Shown: positions 1 to 12,110 of the stretch, piece after piece
How the letters are laid out: every line of letters starts with the position of its first letter
Position numbering within the stretch: position 1 is the first letter of the stretch
NCBI RefSeq assembly: GCF_026212465.1
Contig: NC_080050.1
Coordinates: forward strand, 2,562,501-2,626,500
Length of the DNA stretch: 64,000 nt
Direction: 5' to 3'
DNA from: Amaranthus tricolor
Taxonomy: Eukaryota > Streptophyta > Magnoliopsida > Caryophyllales > Amaranthaceae
Position numbers and translations under genes: made by a program
Notes under the pieces: generated by a model
Told to the model about the DNA's origin: nothing
Database searches by the model: none
The model's input: only the letters and a program-made list of their open reading frames with translations

Positions 1-1482
1 GTGGAATAAGTTTGCAACAAATTCTAAAAAATTTTTAAAAGAAAATTTAAATGTTACTAATTCATTTGATCGAAGTTAATGGCAAATGATAGAGTTAATG
101 ATTTGATATCGATATGTCAAACTGTTTTGTTCTTGGGGAGAGCACTTATTGATGATTAGAGGAGGATGAAATAGTATATCTTGACGGCATTTTGTCGGCA
201 ATAATTCAAGTTTATGCGTGTATACCAGTTTGCTGGTAGACTATTCCCTATTCCCTATTGTCTATTGGTATGAGAAGCTTTTGTCTTTTGAGACAATCAA
301 AGATGCACACTTAGTTGCTTTTCATGAGTACTCCTATCTATCCACCACCAATAATATGTATACTTGCTTTGTTAAATCTATTGTCATTTCATTATACTTG
401 TATAACATGTCACATTTCAATATGAGTATTTCAAAATAAAAAAAGTACATACAAAGAATTTTGCAATTAATTATTAGTTGTTAGTGTTGCGTCATAAATT
501 GTATGTGGGTTAGTTTTTGTCTATCCACCAAATATACGTAACAATTTGTACTCCTATGATAAGAGGGATAAAGTTAGGTGGAAAGAGCTATTTCTGTCAC
601 TTGTGAGAGACCGTCTCTTGGTTAAACCGCCTCAAATAAAAATCCTACATTATATGTATGAAATATGCTATTTAATCCCTATATAAAGTCTATCGTTTGA
701 GGAGCCATGCAACATTTTCATTCAACTCATTTTAATTTCAATCTAGATCATTTCTTATCCAACCCGTTGCACAAATTTAGTTGGTAACAATGTCGTTTTT
801 CTTAGTTGTTAAGCCAGCTGTTTAATTCGTTGTTAATTAAAATGTTTGATGAAATTAGTGATTAGTTGTTTATAATTTATTACGGAAAACTTGAGCGAAA
901 ATTACTACTCTTAATATTTTTTTTTGTAACAATTCGAAATTCCGACCTTCCAACAAAAAGGCTGAAAGCACCAACCCCGAAAAATGACCGGTTAACACGA
1001 AAAAAATAAAAGAAAGAACTAGATTTCTTGGTACCAAGTTTTATGTAGCATGCAACAAACTAATTTCAAATTAGTTAAAATTGTGATTTCGTAAAGTGAT
1101 AAGTGCTTAAGGCCAAAAACAATTATCAAATGAAAAGTTATAACCATCATCATCATCCTACCCAGTATAATCATAGCAACAAAACAAAAAATGATATTCA
1201 TCAATTGAAAAGTTATAATCAAAAGTCAAAATCAAAGTAAAAATTTAGCTCAAAAGTCAAAAGTCAATCAAACCAATTTAAAAGTCAAACCAAAGTCAAA
1301 ATACTACAAAAAATATTCTAATAAACAAGTACACAACGAAAATAAAAGAAAATTATACAAACTCGAGATCGAACCCAATCTCAAAATAAGTCTTTAATTC
1401 AATTTACCAATCTGTTGCAAGTATTTATCGCTTCACAGTATTCATGATGAGTAAAGTTTATCACAGGGTCAAAAATGACCAA
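1..1482. other. intergenic, AT-rich
   Basis: No gene recognised. The short open frames are AT-rich and show no domain. A piece of the GAGACGGTCTC repeat family lies near 605-650. The rest is simple A/T-rich DNA with repeated AAAAGTCAAA-like words at 1215-1300. Confidence 0.6.
603..650. repeat. fragment of GAGACGGTCTC-type MITE end
   Basis: GAGAGACCGTCTCTTGG followed by a GGTTAAACC-like stretch resembles the terminal sequences of the small elements at 6493, 19087, 21972 and 31181. Only one end is recognisable, so this is probably a remnant. Confidence 0.4.
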
Positions 1483-1514
1483 AAATGTAAAATATTGTTC
1501 AATATTTTACATTT
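1483..1514. repeat. perfect 15-bp inverted repeat (hairpin)
   Basis: Arms 1483-1497 and 1500-1514 are exact reverse complements separated by two bases. It sits just before the LTR-like remnant starting around 1530. It may be a transposon end or a chance AT-rich cruciform. Confidence 0.7.
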
Positions 1515-1529
1515 CATACATTTGTCCGA

Positions 1530-2350
1530 TTGCAGAATGTTAAAGCAAATGCCAATAATCTTAGTGATGACGTTCACTTTAAACATATAGTCGAACATGC
1601 TTTGTCTTGTACTTTAGAGAGGGTCGATAAAGATGTGTCGAATATGGGTGGTTTAAGGTTTGGAACGGTTGATGAGAGTTGTTTGATCGAAGTAACAAGA
1701 AGAGGAACAGGCTGTGTGTGGCTCGACCAGCCGCTCGATCGAGTGAGGGCTCGCTCGACCGGTCGAGCGGGAGTGGCTCGGTCGAGCAACTTGTCGAGCA
1801 AGATGTGCAGATCAGGTCAGTAGCTTCTCTGGAAGCTCGCTCGACCGAGCGAGGTAGTGGCTCGGGTCGAGCGGAAGTTCAGAAGGCTACATTGGATTCT
1901 GTTTTCGTCAGAATGTGAAATGACTATGCAATTATGTGGTGCATTACTTCTATTGTTTATTATAATGTTTATTGTCATAGTTAATTGGATGTTAATTGTG
2001 GTTTATGGTGATTTATGAGGGAATACTAAGGGTGATGAATGCCTTGTCTATAAATAGGATTCATCACCCATAGTAACATACACCAAAAAAACACACATAT
2101 TGTTGAAAGGACTATTGCATTGTTAGAAACTTGAGAGTGTTCTTACTTTGCTTTAGTATTTGTGATCTTGAGAGGTTGTTCTCAAGATAAGGGAGTTTAT
2201 TATACTTATAATTGTTGAATTCATTATAATAAACTACGTTTGAGGGGGAGGTATTCAAGATACCTCATAAACACTTGTGTTCATTTTGCATTATAATTTT
2301 TCATTTGTTTTTCTTTGTTGAACCTCTTTAAGGCTTGCGCTTTCACAGAA
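1530..2350 (+). mobile_element. LTR-like retroelement remnant with TCGAGC cluster
   Basis: An open stretch (1530-1690) with no recognisable domain leads into a GC-rich block at 1721-1875 packed with palindromic CTCGACC/GGTCGAG words. A promoter-like part follows: TATAAATA at 2049-2056, then a long GT-rich leader that ends near 2346 in a CTTTCACA-type end. This order (GC-rich block, TATA, leader, CA end) is typical of the 3' half of a plant LTR. No matching second LTR, primer site or target duplication was found, so borders are approximate and the family is unknown. Confidence 0.4.
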
Positions 2351-2689
2351 TTTGATAACGTGTATATTCGAATGGCTCGTCTCTTTTTTGCTAATGTTTT
2401 GGTATAATTGCTGTTTACTTGTGTCTAATTTCTTTTACTTTATTATTAGTACTAATAGTGTAATATGATTTTTATTTTCTAACTTAGAGAATCATTTATT
2501 TAATATAGATACTGGATAATTAAAAGTGTATTTTTTCTACGTCAACTAGTTTACTTAAGCAAATTAGAATCATTTTGCAAAATATTAGAATGCATGTTCA
2601 TAAAGGTCACAAATTAATTTCGTCGGAGCTACAAAAAAAAGTCATACGGCCTTAAATACGCACCCGCGTATCTAATTCAAACTAACTTA

Positions 2690-4127
2690 GAGTACCCACA
2701 GCCATTAACTATTTGGGTGGTTATTAAGAGAGAGAAAATGAAAATATTAATAAAATATTGAGGATAGAGAAATTATTGGGGTATCAATTGAATAACCAGG
2801 TTATTCAAATAACCGGTTATGTATATGGTCATGTAAATTTTTTTTTGCTTTTTGGTTGACATGGATGGCTAAGATTTTAACACCTAATACAAATATCAAT
2901 GGTTGAGATTTGCTCTGAATTTATAACCGTTGTAATTTTTGTAACGGCCATAATTTTTAAAATACAATTCTAAAAAAAAAAAAAATACACGAACGGCTCT
3001 ATTTTATTTTTCTCTATAAAATGAGCCCAATATTGAAGTATTTTGAAACAACTTTTTTTAAGTGAAAATTACTCTTCTTATTAGCAAATTGTGTTAAGAT
3101 GAACATTCCAAAATCTAAACAGAAAAAAAAAATCCACAAAATCTCATAACTCATCACAGCCCCAAAATAATCCAAATCCTCAACCTTACTATTCTAATCT
3201 TCCAATTGATCTCAACTCAGATTTAGATACAAATTTTCAAAATTTTCCGAATTACGGTTCACAAAATCTTAATTTCTCAAATCCAAGTACTTTCACTCCG
3301 TTTCCTTTTCAACCACCACAAAATCCTAATTATTCAAATAATGATAGCGTGTATTATTATACACAATATGATTGTTGAGGATGAAAGAGATACATATAAA
3401 ACGTATTACGATCCAAATGAATATGATCAAGCTACGAATGCGTCTTCAATTAATGAAAATAATGAAGAGCCTTTTCAGTTCCAAAATAGCAACAATCGAA
3501 TTGCAAGTTTGGAAACTTACATGTCTAATAGAGCACGTGTTCGTGATGAAGCTATGCATAAAGCATTGAAGAAAGACTTAGTTGAACATATGTGGCTCAA
3601 ATTCGGTGTTCAAAGTAGGGACAATAATATGCATTAATAGATGTGTAATCGCAATATTATATCACTGTGTTTGTACTTGTTCGCGGTTCGTTATTATCTT
3701 TCAAAGACTTTTGTCATTTGATAGAATATATATGTATGATTTTTATTATTGTGGGATGTAGTAGGGTTACAAATATTGTTTGTGTCTTAATTAACGACTA
3801 ATTACGTACTAATTAATATCAAAATTGCATTATTTTTAAATTTTTGAGATTTTATCTAATTAATGTATGCTAATAAATAATTATTAATTTTGAATGATTA
3901 TTACCAAATGCATTATTTAATAATAATAGAATTTAAGTAATAAATTGTGTGGTGGGGTTGGGTAAAAGTAGGAGAGAGAAAATGTATAACCAAAATATTA
4001 TGGTTAACTATTGGCATACATTGGTTATTAAATGGTTATAAGAGTGGTTATAAGTGAGGTGGAAGATGGATAAAATATTAAAATAATCAATAACCAAGAT
4101 GAGGTTGGACAACCATTGTGTATGCTC
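2690..4127 (+). mobile_element. non-autonomous PIF/Harbinger transposon
   Basis: The ends are imperfect inverted repeats, GAGTACCCACAG on the left and GAGCATACACAATGG on the right read inward. They are flanked by TTA at 2687-2689 and 4128-4130, the 3-bp target duplication of the PIF/Harbinger superfamily. Subterminal GGTTATT/AATAACC words recur at both ends. Inside are two fragments of coding sequence (see next entry), and most of the transposase is missing. The element is about 1.4 kb against several kb for autonomous relatives, so it is an internal-deletion derivative. Confidence 0.8.
3099..3637 (+). pseudogene. Harbinger transposase remnant (N-terminal leader plus C-terminal end)
   Basis: ATG at 3099 opens a Lys-rich start (MNIPKSKQKKK) that stops after 16 codons. 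A one-base frame change continues it into an Asn/Pro/Gln-rich leader ending at a TGA at 3376-3378. A second, overlapping frame from 3341 reads ACIIIHNMIVEDERD and runs to a stop at 3637. HNMIVEDERD is the characteristic C-terminal block of plant DDE_Tnp_4 (Harbinger/ALP1-like) transposases, near the last catalytic region. The D-D-E core is absent, so the product cannot be active. The join between leader and tail marks the internal deletion. Confidence 0.75.
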
Positions 4128-4130
4128 TTA

Positions 4131-5379
4131 CAAGAAAAGTAATTTATAAACCAATCCAAATTTGAAACAAGATTTATTCGTTGAAAATAATAAGAATCTA
4201 ATTTATGAAATAACGAAAAATTCTTTTTCTTCAAAACATAAATCTCATATTCATCGCATGAATTACTCCAGTCATGATTCAACAATATTATTATTCTTAT
4301 AAATTAAATTAATTTAATTTAATATATCTATTTTGGCATAAATAATCACAATTGATAAGTAGTTCCAATAAGTTAACTAAACCCAAAGTAACTATATTGA
4401 GTTGAAGTATTTTCATACCTTTAATTTAATTTAAGATGATCATAACGGAATGAGTAACTAACTTCTATTCAAAACATTTTCAAATTATTTCAGTAAATAA
4501 CAAAATTTTAATTAAATGTCAAATCAAATTTTAATATTCATGATTTCAAGTTAATCCTTTAAAATTGTTAAAATAAATTGTTAAAACTTACTTTTCAATT
4601 CCAATTTCAAAAAGTAATTTTAAGCAAATGCAAATACAAGCCTCCATTAATCTAAGATATAAAATAACAAGATTTATTTCAAATATATTTTGGTAATCTA
4701 ATTGATGTAACTAACAATAAAAATTATGTAACAATAAACGTGAACCAAAACTTGATTTTAAACCAATTCGAAATATATAGCCTAAAATTAACTCGATAAT
4801 CCAAATAAATATCTCTATATTAAAATCATAAATAATTCTTATAACTGGGTACTTTCAAAACTAGTTTTCAGATAAGTGCAGGCAATGTAAATTTCTTTGA
4901 AGAAAATTTAAAGGATAATATACAGAACATGAAACTTTTAGTATTAAAGTTATTCCATACGGTCTTTAGGTGGTCTTTAGGTGATTATTTGATTACGGTT
5001 TGAAAGTAATCACTTATTATACTATTTTAGACGATATATTATAATTTTAAAGTATTACACTTATTGTTATAAGGTGATCAAATATAATCTTAAAGTGATT
5101 AATTATAATTTTAAAAATTATTCAATTTTAAATTGATAAATTATATTTTAATAGTTTTCAAATGATCAATTATAATTTAAGCAATTTAAGTAATTATTTA
5201 AATAATAACTCTAAAATTATAAAATCACCTTTCAACATTTTCGTGTAGCATTTTGGAGAAATGTTGTAGGCTTTTGTGAGTATTGCTTGACTAAGAAAAG
5301 TAGAAAGTATTTTCTAGGGGAGATATTTAGTTTGTGGAAATTGTGTTCCCTCATGGGTTTATGTTTGCATTACAAATTT
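4131..5379. other. intergenic, AT-rich
   Basis: No gene. Between about 5000 and 5220 there are repeated words such as TTATAATTTTAAA and AGTGATTA. They resemble the interior of the small elements at 46889 and 60130 and may be a decayed copy without its ends. Confidence 0.5.
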
Positions 5380-6440
5380 ACAACTACTAGTATTTATCGT
5401 GCTTGGCCCAATACTTGGCCCGGATTTGTGGATTTGAATCCGTTTTTACGGGTTTGGGTCTTAAAATTTTAAATCCAATGAATCTTGTTCGAGTCTAGAT
5501 CCATTTAAAATTTACGAATTCAGATACGAATTTAAAAAACACCCATATTCGAATTTGTAGATCTTTAGGATCTGTTTTTATTAAAAATATACCTTTAGAT
5601 ATAACAACACTTTACTAAACATTCCAAACGAAAACCGAAGCCCTAAACTACCTAAAGCATATTCTCTATAAACCTAATTCCCCTTTCAAAATTCAAATCC
5701 TAGTCCTCACTCCTCATTCCCCAACTCCCTGCGACTGTGCCTGTCGGCGAAGATAGATGGGATTTCTAGATAAGCTCAATTGGGTATATGTGTTACATGT
5801 TGAGCACAATGGAAGCCACCAACAGATGAAACATCGAGTGATTTCTTAAAAGACCCTTAATTTTATGATACCAACACAATATCGAAGATCATTTAAACAT
5901 TTAAGTCTTTAGAAACTCTATAGCAAACCAAGGCACGTCTAGATGTTTTCTTTATAGCGTTATTTTGTCCATAACGATGTTTGAGTTGAACTTCGACTAT
6001 ACACTATAGAGATATAATGGTTTGCATTACATTATAAGCCCTATATAATGTGGAGGAATAAGAGGGTTTTATGACATGTAAGTTTTGAAATTATAATAAT
6101 AGGGTTTGTAAAGTTCTAATATCATAAGCATGTAGAGAGGAGTGAAGAAAAACAAAAAATGTGAAGATAAATTCAGAAAAATGAATAATCCAACAACTTT
6201 TTCCTAACATGTAACTTTCATTATGTACAATAGTGTTTGCATGCATAAGGAGGGCAACGAGTCATATTAAGATGGAGTCCAGATGGAGTCGAATTCATAT
6301 CTGTTTTTATAAGTAATACCCAGATTAGGATCCGGACCCGTGAGTCTAAATTTTCAGGACCCATATCCAAATTTATGGATATTGCGGATCCAATATCGAA
6401 TTTGGGTCTAAAACGGGTTCAACTTATTTTTGTATGTTTA
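5380..6440. repeat. possible old DNA-transposon remnant (GGCCCG / GGGTTTGGGTC ends)
   Basis: The segment starts with GCTTGGCCC..GGCCCGGATTTG and ends with a GGGTCTAAAACGGGTTC-type sequence, with several gradient-like CCGGATCC/GGATCC and GGGTC words at both ends in roughly inverted order. That is the look of many plant hAT-like non-autonomous elements. I could not find a clean inverted repeat or target duplication, so the call is weak. Confidence 0.25.
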
Positions 6441-6492
6441 ATAAAATTTGGCATTTTTATCATCTTTTCAAGTCATTGTAATACCACAAATT

Positions 6493-6618
6493 CTTGTATG
6501 AGACGGTTTGATAATGAGACAACCTCATATTTGGATTAAATAACCTAATAATATAAACTTTTAACTAACAAATAATTTGTATGAACTCGTCTCACGATGA
6601 AACAGTCTTATAAAAAAG
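6493..6618. mobile_element. small MITE, GAGACGGTTT-ended family
   Basis: Left end CTTGTATGAGACGGTTT and right end (read inward) CTTTTTTATAAGACTGTTT form imperfect terminal inverted repeats of about 30 bp, with a second GAGAC word inside each arm. It lies about 330 bp upstream of the DUF4079 gene start. It belongs to the family described at 19087, 31181, 46889 and 60130. Confidence 0.5.
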
Positions 6619-6944
6619 AGGCTGGTGTAATAGGTTGTTTATACTTGTAAAATCAAATATTATTTGGTGCTTTCTTGTGTTAAGTACTTATAACAAATTA
6701 TACGATTAAATAATTTCACGATAGTTAGTTAATTCTATAAGTTGATTTGGAATGTTCCGTACTCACACAACCGCTCAAATGTCAATACTCACTATTCATT
6801 GTTACTTTGTTGGTAATTCTATCTTCCGGAAATCTCTAGAGAAATGTCAAAAAAACACAAAGGAAGTTGAATCCCACCCTTTAATTTTCCTTATCTCCTT
6901 ACTAACACACCCAAAAAGCTAGAGAAAACAGAGGGAGAAAGAGC

Positions 6945-9900
6945 ATGGCTACCACAATTTCTGCTCTTAAACTTCCCACAGTACCTCCCCGTGCTCGATC
7001 AAAACTTTATAATCTTCCCACTCAAATTCAAACTAAATTAAACCATAATAGTCAAATTACCCATCAAAAAATCAAAGATGAACAACAACTCGTTCAAACT
7101 TTAAATTCTTACACCCTTCCTCTTTCTACTGTTGCATTGCCCTTCATTTTAGATACCCAGGTAATATTTTGTGTTAAAATTCTAATCTTTATTGAATTTT
7201 TGGGTTTTGCAATTTATGTATTAATAATCTCATTTTTATTCTGTTTTTGGGTTTTGACTTTTGATTTTTGTGTGTTGAAAATCTCATCTTTAATCAATTT
7301 TTGGGTTTTGCAATATGCTTGTTAATGATTAAATTATTGGGTGAATACCATTTAACTTATTTGATTGCAAAGTTTGATTCTTTTTTCAATAGGATGCATT
7401 GGCAGTTCAAGGTCAATTTGGGTTGTTGGAAGGTAGAACAGCAGCATTAGTACACCCATTAGTAATGGGTGGTCTTTTCTTGTATACATTATATGCTGGT
7501 TATCTTGGGTGGCAATGGAGAAGAATTAGGACTATTCAAAATGAGATTAATGAACTTAAGAAGCAAGTTAAGCCTGTTGCTGTTGCATCTGATGGTTCTC
7601 CTGCTGATAAACCTGCTCCTCCTTCTCCTATTGAGACCAAAATTCAGCAACTTAGTGAGGTAATTAAATCTTCTCTTGATTGGGTTTTGTATTTTGTTAA
7701 GAAGAGACTTTATCTTTGATGTTATGTTTGCTCTTTATTGTGCATGTTCTGATAAATGTGTATTTGCAAGGTTTAGGGTTTAGTTGTTGCATATTTGGAT
7801 TGATAGTTTTTGAAAAGGAAGGTGCTTGGACTCTCAACGGTAAGAGGAGATGTAGAAGGAAGTAGGAAAAAAACTAAGTATAATCAAAAAGCAATCAAAA
7901 TGTTGAAGCTTTGATGAATTAGCTCACACACAGTACATAAATGGTGTCTTAGACACCTCCCTCTCAAATAGAATTATATTTCATTAAATGATTAACATAC
8001 CACTCACAATGCTTGATCACATACTATCTAGCTTAAAGCTTGCACCTTTAATTGCTCACTCATCTAATATAAGAGAACACCCTAGGACTCTCGAATCCTA
8101 TTTTCTCTGTGTATTAGCCTTTTCCTCATGCATTCCAATTTGATTAAGGGCCCTTATATAACCTCCAAACAAATAGAATAACCCTAGTCCAAAGTAGACA
8201 ACTTGCCCTCCAAGTATCAACCAAAACAAAAGAGTCGTATTTGACCCTGCACCAAGGTGCTTGATCCTACACCTGCTCATGTCCATCTGCAGCAGCAGTG
8301 GTGTGCCTCGTTCAAGGCACCTTCCATGCATCCTATGTCTCGTTTAAGGCATTCCTTGTGCATCTTCTTACCTTGTTTAAAGCACCTCTTGCCTTGTTCA
8401 AGGCACTCCCATCTTTTTGTTCTTTGTTGTTCCATCACTATAGCACATCAAAGATCCGCCTTCATTACTTTCTTGAAGGCCCAACTTCGACGCAATTAAC
8501 CCCTCGCTCCCAACTTCAACTTCATTGCTCACAATATGGTGTGCCTTGACTTGAGTCATTGAACCATCGACTCTTGCACTTACATTCTCCCCCTCAAGGC
8601 TTAATCTACCTTTATCTTCAAATGACACCTTTCTTGGTGTCCCAATCATAACATCAACATATGCTTTGAATCTTGGCTCTCCCTTAAGACCAAACCGATC
8701 ATCAACCTTCTTTATGCACCACCGATCATAACAGTCACTATTAATAATGTCACTCTTCTTGCCTTGGTGATTTGAGCCTTGCACCACTCTCAATTTGATG
8801 TAAGTCTTCACTCCTTAGCAACACATGACCATTGTTGCCCATCACTCCCTTTAAGTGCACTGAGCACCCCTTTGCCACCTTCAAGACTCCTTGACTTTGA
8901 TTGTGTATTTAATCATCTCTAATCTCTTCAATGAGATAATATTCTGTATCATCTTTGGTATGTATCTCTTACCCCTAAGCTTTCTTACTATGTCACTGTG
9001 CTTTTCAATGGCCTCAATCACAACATTCTCACCACTAGGCAAGGTCTCTTTCTCATGCTCACAAGTCATCACTCTTGTAAACAAGCTTTTATCTCTACAA
9101 ATATAACATGGATGTACAAAATCAAACATCCAATCACCATCGTCATCACACTTGGCTATTAGGATATGATCAATTGACCATCATTAACATCATCACATTT
9201 GGCCTTTGACCCTTGGCCCTAATTACCTAAGTTTGGGAGTTCACCCTTAGTTGCAACTCCTTTCTTCAAAGTTGTTCGCTTTCTCATCTTTTCAAATCAA
9301 ACTTCCCTCTTCTCCCTTAGAACTTCTCTTTATCACCAACTTTCATGATTAGCTTCTTCATGTCTTTCAAATGCTTCAAGTTTTGAAGGTCTTTTTTCAA
9401 CTTTTTGCAAGTGTATTAGATTTGACCTTTTTTGTGGCAATGATAGCACATTTTATCCCCATACCCAACTCTTGCCTCTTCACTTCGATTTTCTCTTCAA
9501 TGCTCTTTGTTGATGGATTTTCCTCATTGATTTTACCATTCTCAAAGATGGATTTTCATCAACAATGTTACCACCCTCTATAGATGGTTTCTCATCATCA
9601 TTGCTACTAAACCTAGTAGCTTCTTCATGTTTTTCAACTTTTAACTACAAAAACTCTATCACTAGTCTTTGCTTTTCCACCATTGTATAACAAGCTCTTC
9701 CTCTCTCTTGAAAATTCTAATAACAAACTGCTCATCTCTTGTTTACCTACTGTTTTTCTCTCTCCAAAGGTTTCAACAAACCCTAATGGCTTCAACAAAC
9801 CATCTAAGATCTCCTGTATTCAGTCAGGTTGAGATGGTATGCCCTCTTACCATTCTTTCTGAGGATTTCATAAGGCCCATAATACATTAGTTTCTCAAAT

Positions 9901-12110
9901 GGTCTCCTTGCTAACAATTTTTATCGCCATAGTTTCAACTTTGAAATATATCTTCTCTACTTCAAAAGTCTCTTCTGTATGTTATAACATTTCTAGATCT
10001 GTTAGGCATTAGAAATTTACATCCTCAATTTGTCTCGCAAGTATTCTAAAGCATCCACTAGAGTTGGCCTTTTTTGATTCTTATGAGAGGTGGAGGGGAG
10101 GATCCCTTTCATTTAATTGATGGGAGACATCTTAGCGTACAAATACAAAGCTATGTCATATGAAAATTCTGCCCAACGAAGCCACTTAGCCCAAGTTTTG
10201 GGAGCTCCACTCATAAACACCTCAAGTATGTTTTTAGGTGCTCGTTAACTTCTTCTGTTTGCCAAACATGGTAAGAGACTAAGAGATGGATTCGTTGAGG
10301 GTAGTGTCATGGAAAGGGAATAGTCCTAAAAATTACTCTAGAATATTTGGTTTCCGTTTGGGACAATGGTTTCAAGAAAACCATGCAATCTTAATATTTC
10401 CTTTACATAGAGAGCCCTTAGTACAGGTAAAAACATGTTTAATCCCAAACAATGGTTGTAAGAGACGTGCGGGAAAAGTATTCAATGTCTTCTTTTGTTG
10501 ACTTGTTTGACAAGCACATACGTAGTCATGGACTGTTGTACCCTCGTTTATGAACCCGGTACCATGTGTTTTCCAAGAAAAGGTAGGTCTTTGTCTACCC
10601 CGCGCTCCTTGTGGGTAAGAAACATAAGACAATCTTAGTAAAAGTGAATGATCCGATTCATCTTGAAACAATTTGCTCACTAATTGTATTTGTATGTTTC
10701 TGTTTATGAAGCTGAGTTCATACTGCTTTTGACAGTTTACATAAACTGAATCCTTAATGGTATGATATATCCGGTCAGATCATATCAATTTGGAATAATG
10801 ATTAAATACATTACATTATGACCTCTGATTTCCTCCGTGGCATTTAGTGAGTGAGGTTAACATCTAACCTTGGACTTGTAGATTCCTATTTCCAGAAATA
10901 GAAATGATGACATCTATTCTGAATTATATTTACTGAAGTGTTTCCTGAGCATAACCGTAAATAATATCTTTAATATATTCAGGAGAGGAAAGAATTACTG
11001 AAAGGAAACTTCAGGGACAAACACTTCAATGCTGGTTCAATTTTGCTGGGATTTGGTGTTTTTGAGGCTGTTGGTGGAGGATTCAACACATGGTTTAGAA
11101 CAGGGAAGCTGTTTCCAGGACCCCATTTATTTGCCGGAGCAGGTGTGACTACTCTGCTAAATGCAAATATTTCCTCTGTTTTTGTAAGCGTTCCATTTCC
11201 TGTTTGGCAAATTTCTAATGAAGTACACCATTTCTTGTATGGACACTTTTGGGGTTATATAAGACCTAGTTGCTTATGTTCACACTACGCACCCGCATGG
11301 AGGAGCCATGCACCGTCTTTCTTTCATATGGTATTTTGTTACACGCACACACTCCTATTATCCCTCATTTTGCGTGCTCAAACCAAATAGTTATAATCAT
11401 AGTCACAGTCATCGATCCAGTATCCCTCACAAGTCGGGGTCCGGGGAGGGAGGAAGGTAGTGAACAAGCCATACCCGAACCCCTCCAAGGAGAGGTTAAG
11501 GCGGAAAGCGTGCACTGAGATACTCCCTCAAATTAATGGGCCCTGTAAAGAGAGGTGAGTGACATACAGTTCTCTTGTGGAGGCACTTGCAGCTGAAACT
11601 GAACAAACCACATTAAAATTGTAATTGCGCCATAATAAAAAGCAAATTCGTAGCACAAAAAGGTAACATAAAAGATAAAGAAATAGCTGGGGTAAAAACG
11701 GGTGAAGGTACAGAAACTAACAAAAATCTAAAACACAGATACTACGTCTTCGGCTACTCCTTTCTCTAGTCAAGTCTTTGACCAAATGATGCACTAAAAA
11801 AGATGTAGGATATATACGTGAAGTTAAAATTGTTCGGAACTTGGTGCTTGCTGCTCTATAGACTTACCAGAAGCCCTTTGTAGAGCTGTAAACTTGTATT
11901 TAACACTGTTTATCTTCGTTCCTCAAAACAGCTATTACAGTGCTATGGGCAGCGGCTGCAGCTCTTGTACCCGCTATGCAGAAAGGCAATGAAACAGCTA
12001 GAAGTCTTCACATTGCTCTGAACGCTGTAAATGTTATTCTGTTCGTGTGGCAGATCCCCACCGGAATTGAGATCGTGTTCAAAGTGTTTGAATTCACTAA
12101 TTGGCCTTGA
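6945..12110 (+). CDS. plastid-targeted DUF4079 membrane protein, 4 exons
   Basis: Exons 6945-7160, 7393-7659, 10983-11142 and 11932-12110 join through GT..AG introns in phases 0, 0 and 1 to give 273 residues. Residues 1-72 are Ser/Thr/Lys-rich with almost no acidic residues at the start, like a chloroplast transit peptide. The mature part has four likely membrane spans (about 90-112, 178-198, 215-235, 240-265); a Lys/Pro-rich soluble linker lies between spans one and two. The pattern GQFGLLEGRTAALVHPL, then FRDKHFNAGS, then NETARSLHIALN matches the DUF4079 family of cyanobacteria and plastids, as I recall it. The biochemical role is unknown. Intron 2 is 3.3 kb because of an inserted Gypsy remnant. 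The start ATG is the first in frame and has an A-rich leader. Confidence 0.85.
7838..10680 (-). mobile_element. degenerate Ty3/Gypsy retrotransposon, 5'-truncated, inside intron 2
   Basis: Reading the minus strand, 10680 to about 10150 gives broken frames. One carries an integrase zinc-finger-like HDYVCACQTSQQKK..ARLLQPL. Another has WQTEEVNEHLKTYLRCL, the counterpart of the GQTEVVNRCLETYLRC block of Gypsy integrases, followed by PKTWAKWLRWAEF. All are interrupted by stops and frameshifts. The low-coordinate end (about 7838-8110) is LTR-like and similar to an inverted piece at 18480-18660. No reverse transcriptase is left. The element lies antisense to the host gene and entirely in its intron. 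The 2-kb middle part (8100-10150) has no recognisable domain. Confidence 0.65.

Noticed and set aside
8257..9129. Several frames of 70-137 codons in the DUF4079 intron
   Set aside because: They lie within the Gypsy remnant, on both strands, with no recognisable domain and many stops around them.
11043..11390. Open frame of 115 codons as a separate gene
   Set aside because: Its first part is exon 3 of the DUF4079 gene; beyond the donor at 11143 it reads into intron.
11425..11500. SINE suggested by GTCGGGGTCCGGGGAGGGAG in DUF4079 intron 3
   Set aside because: The word resembles part of plant Au-type SINEs, but no pol III boxes, poly-T tail or target duplication could be seen.
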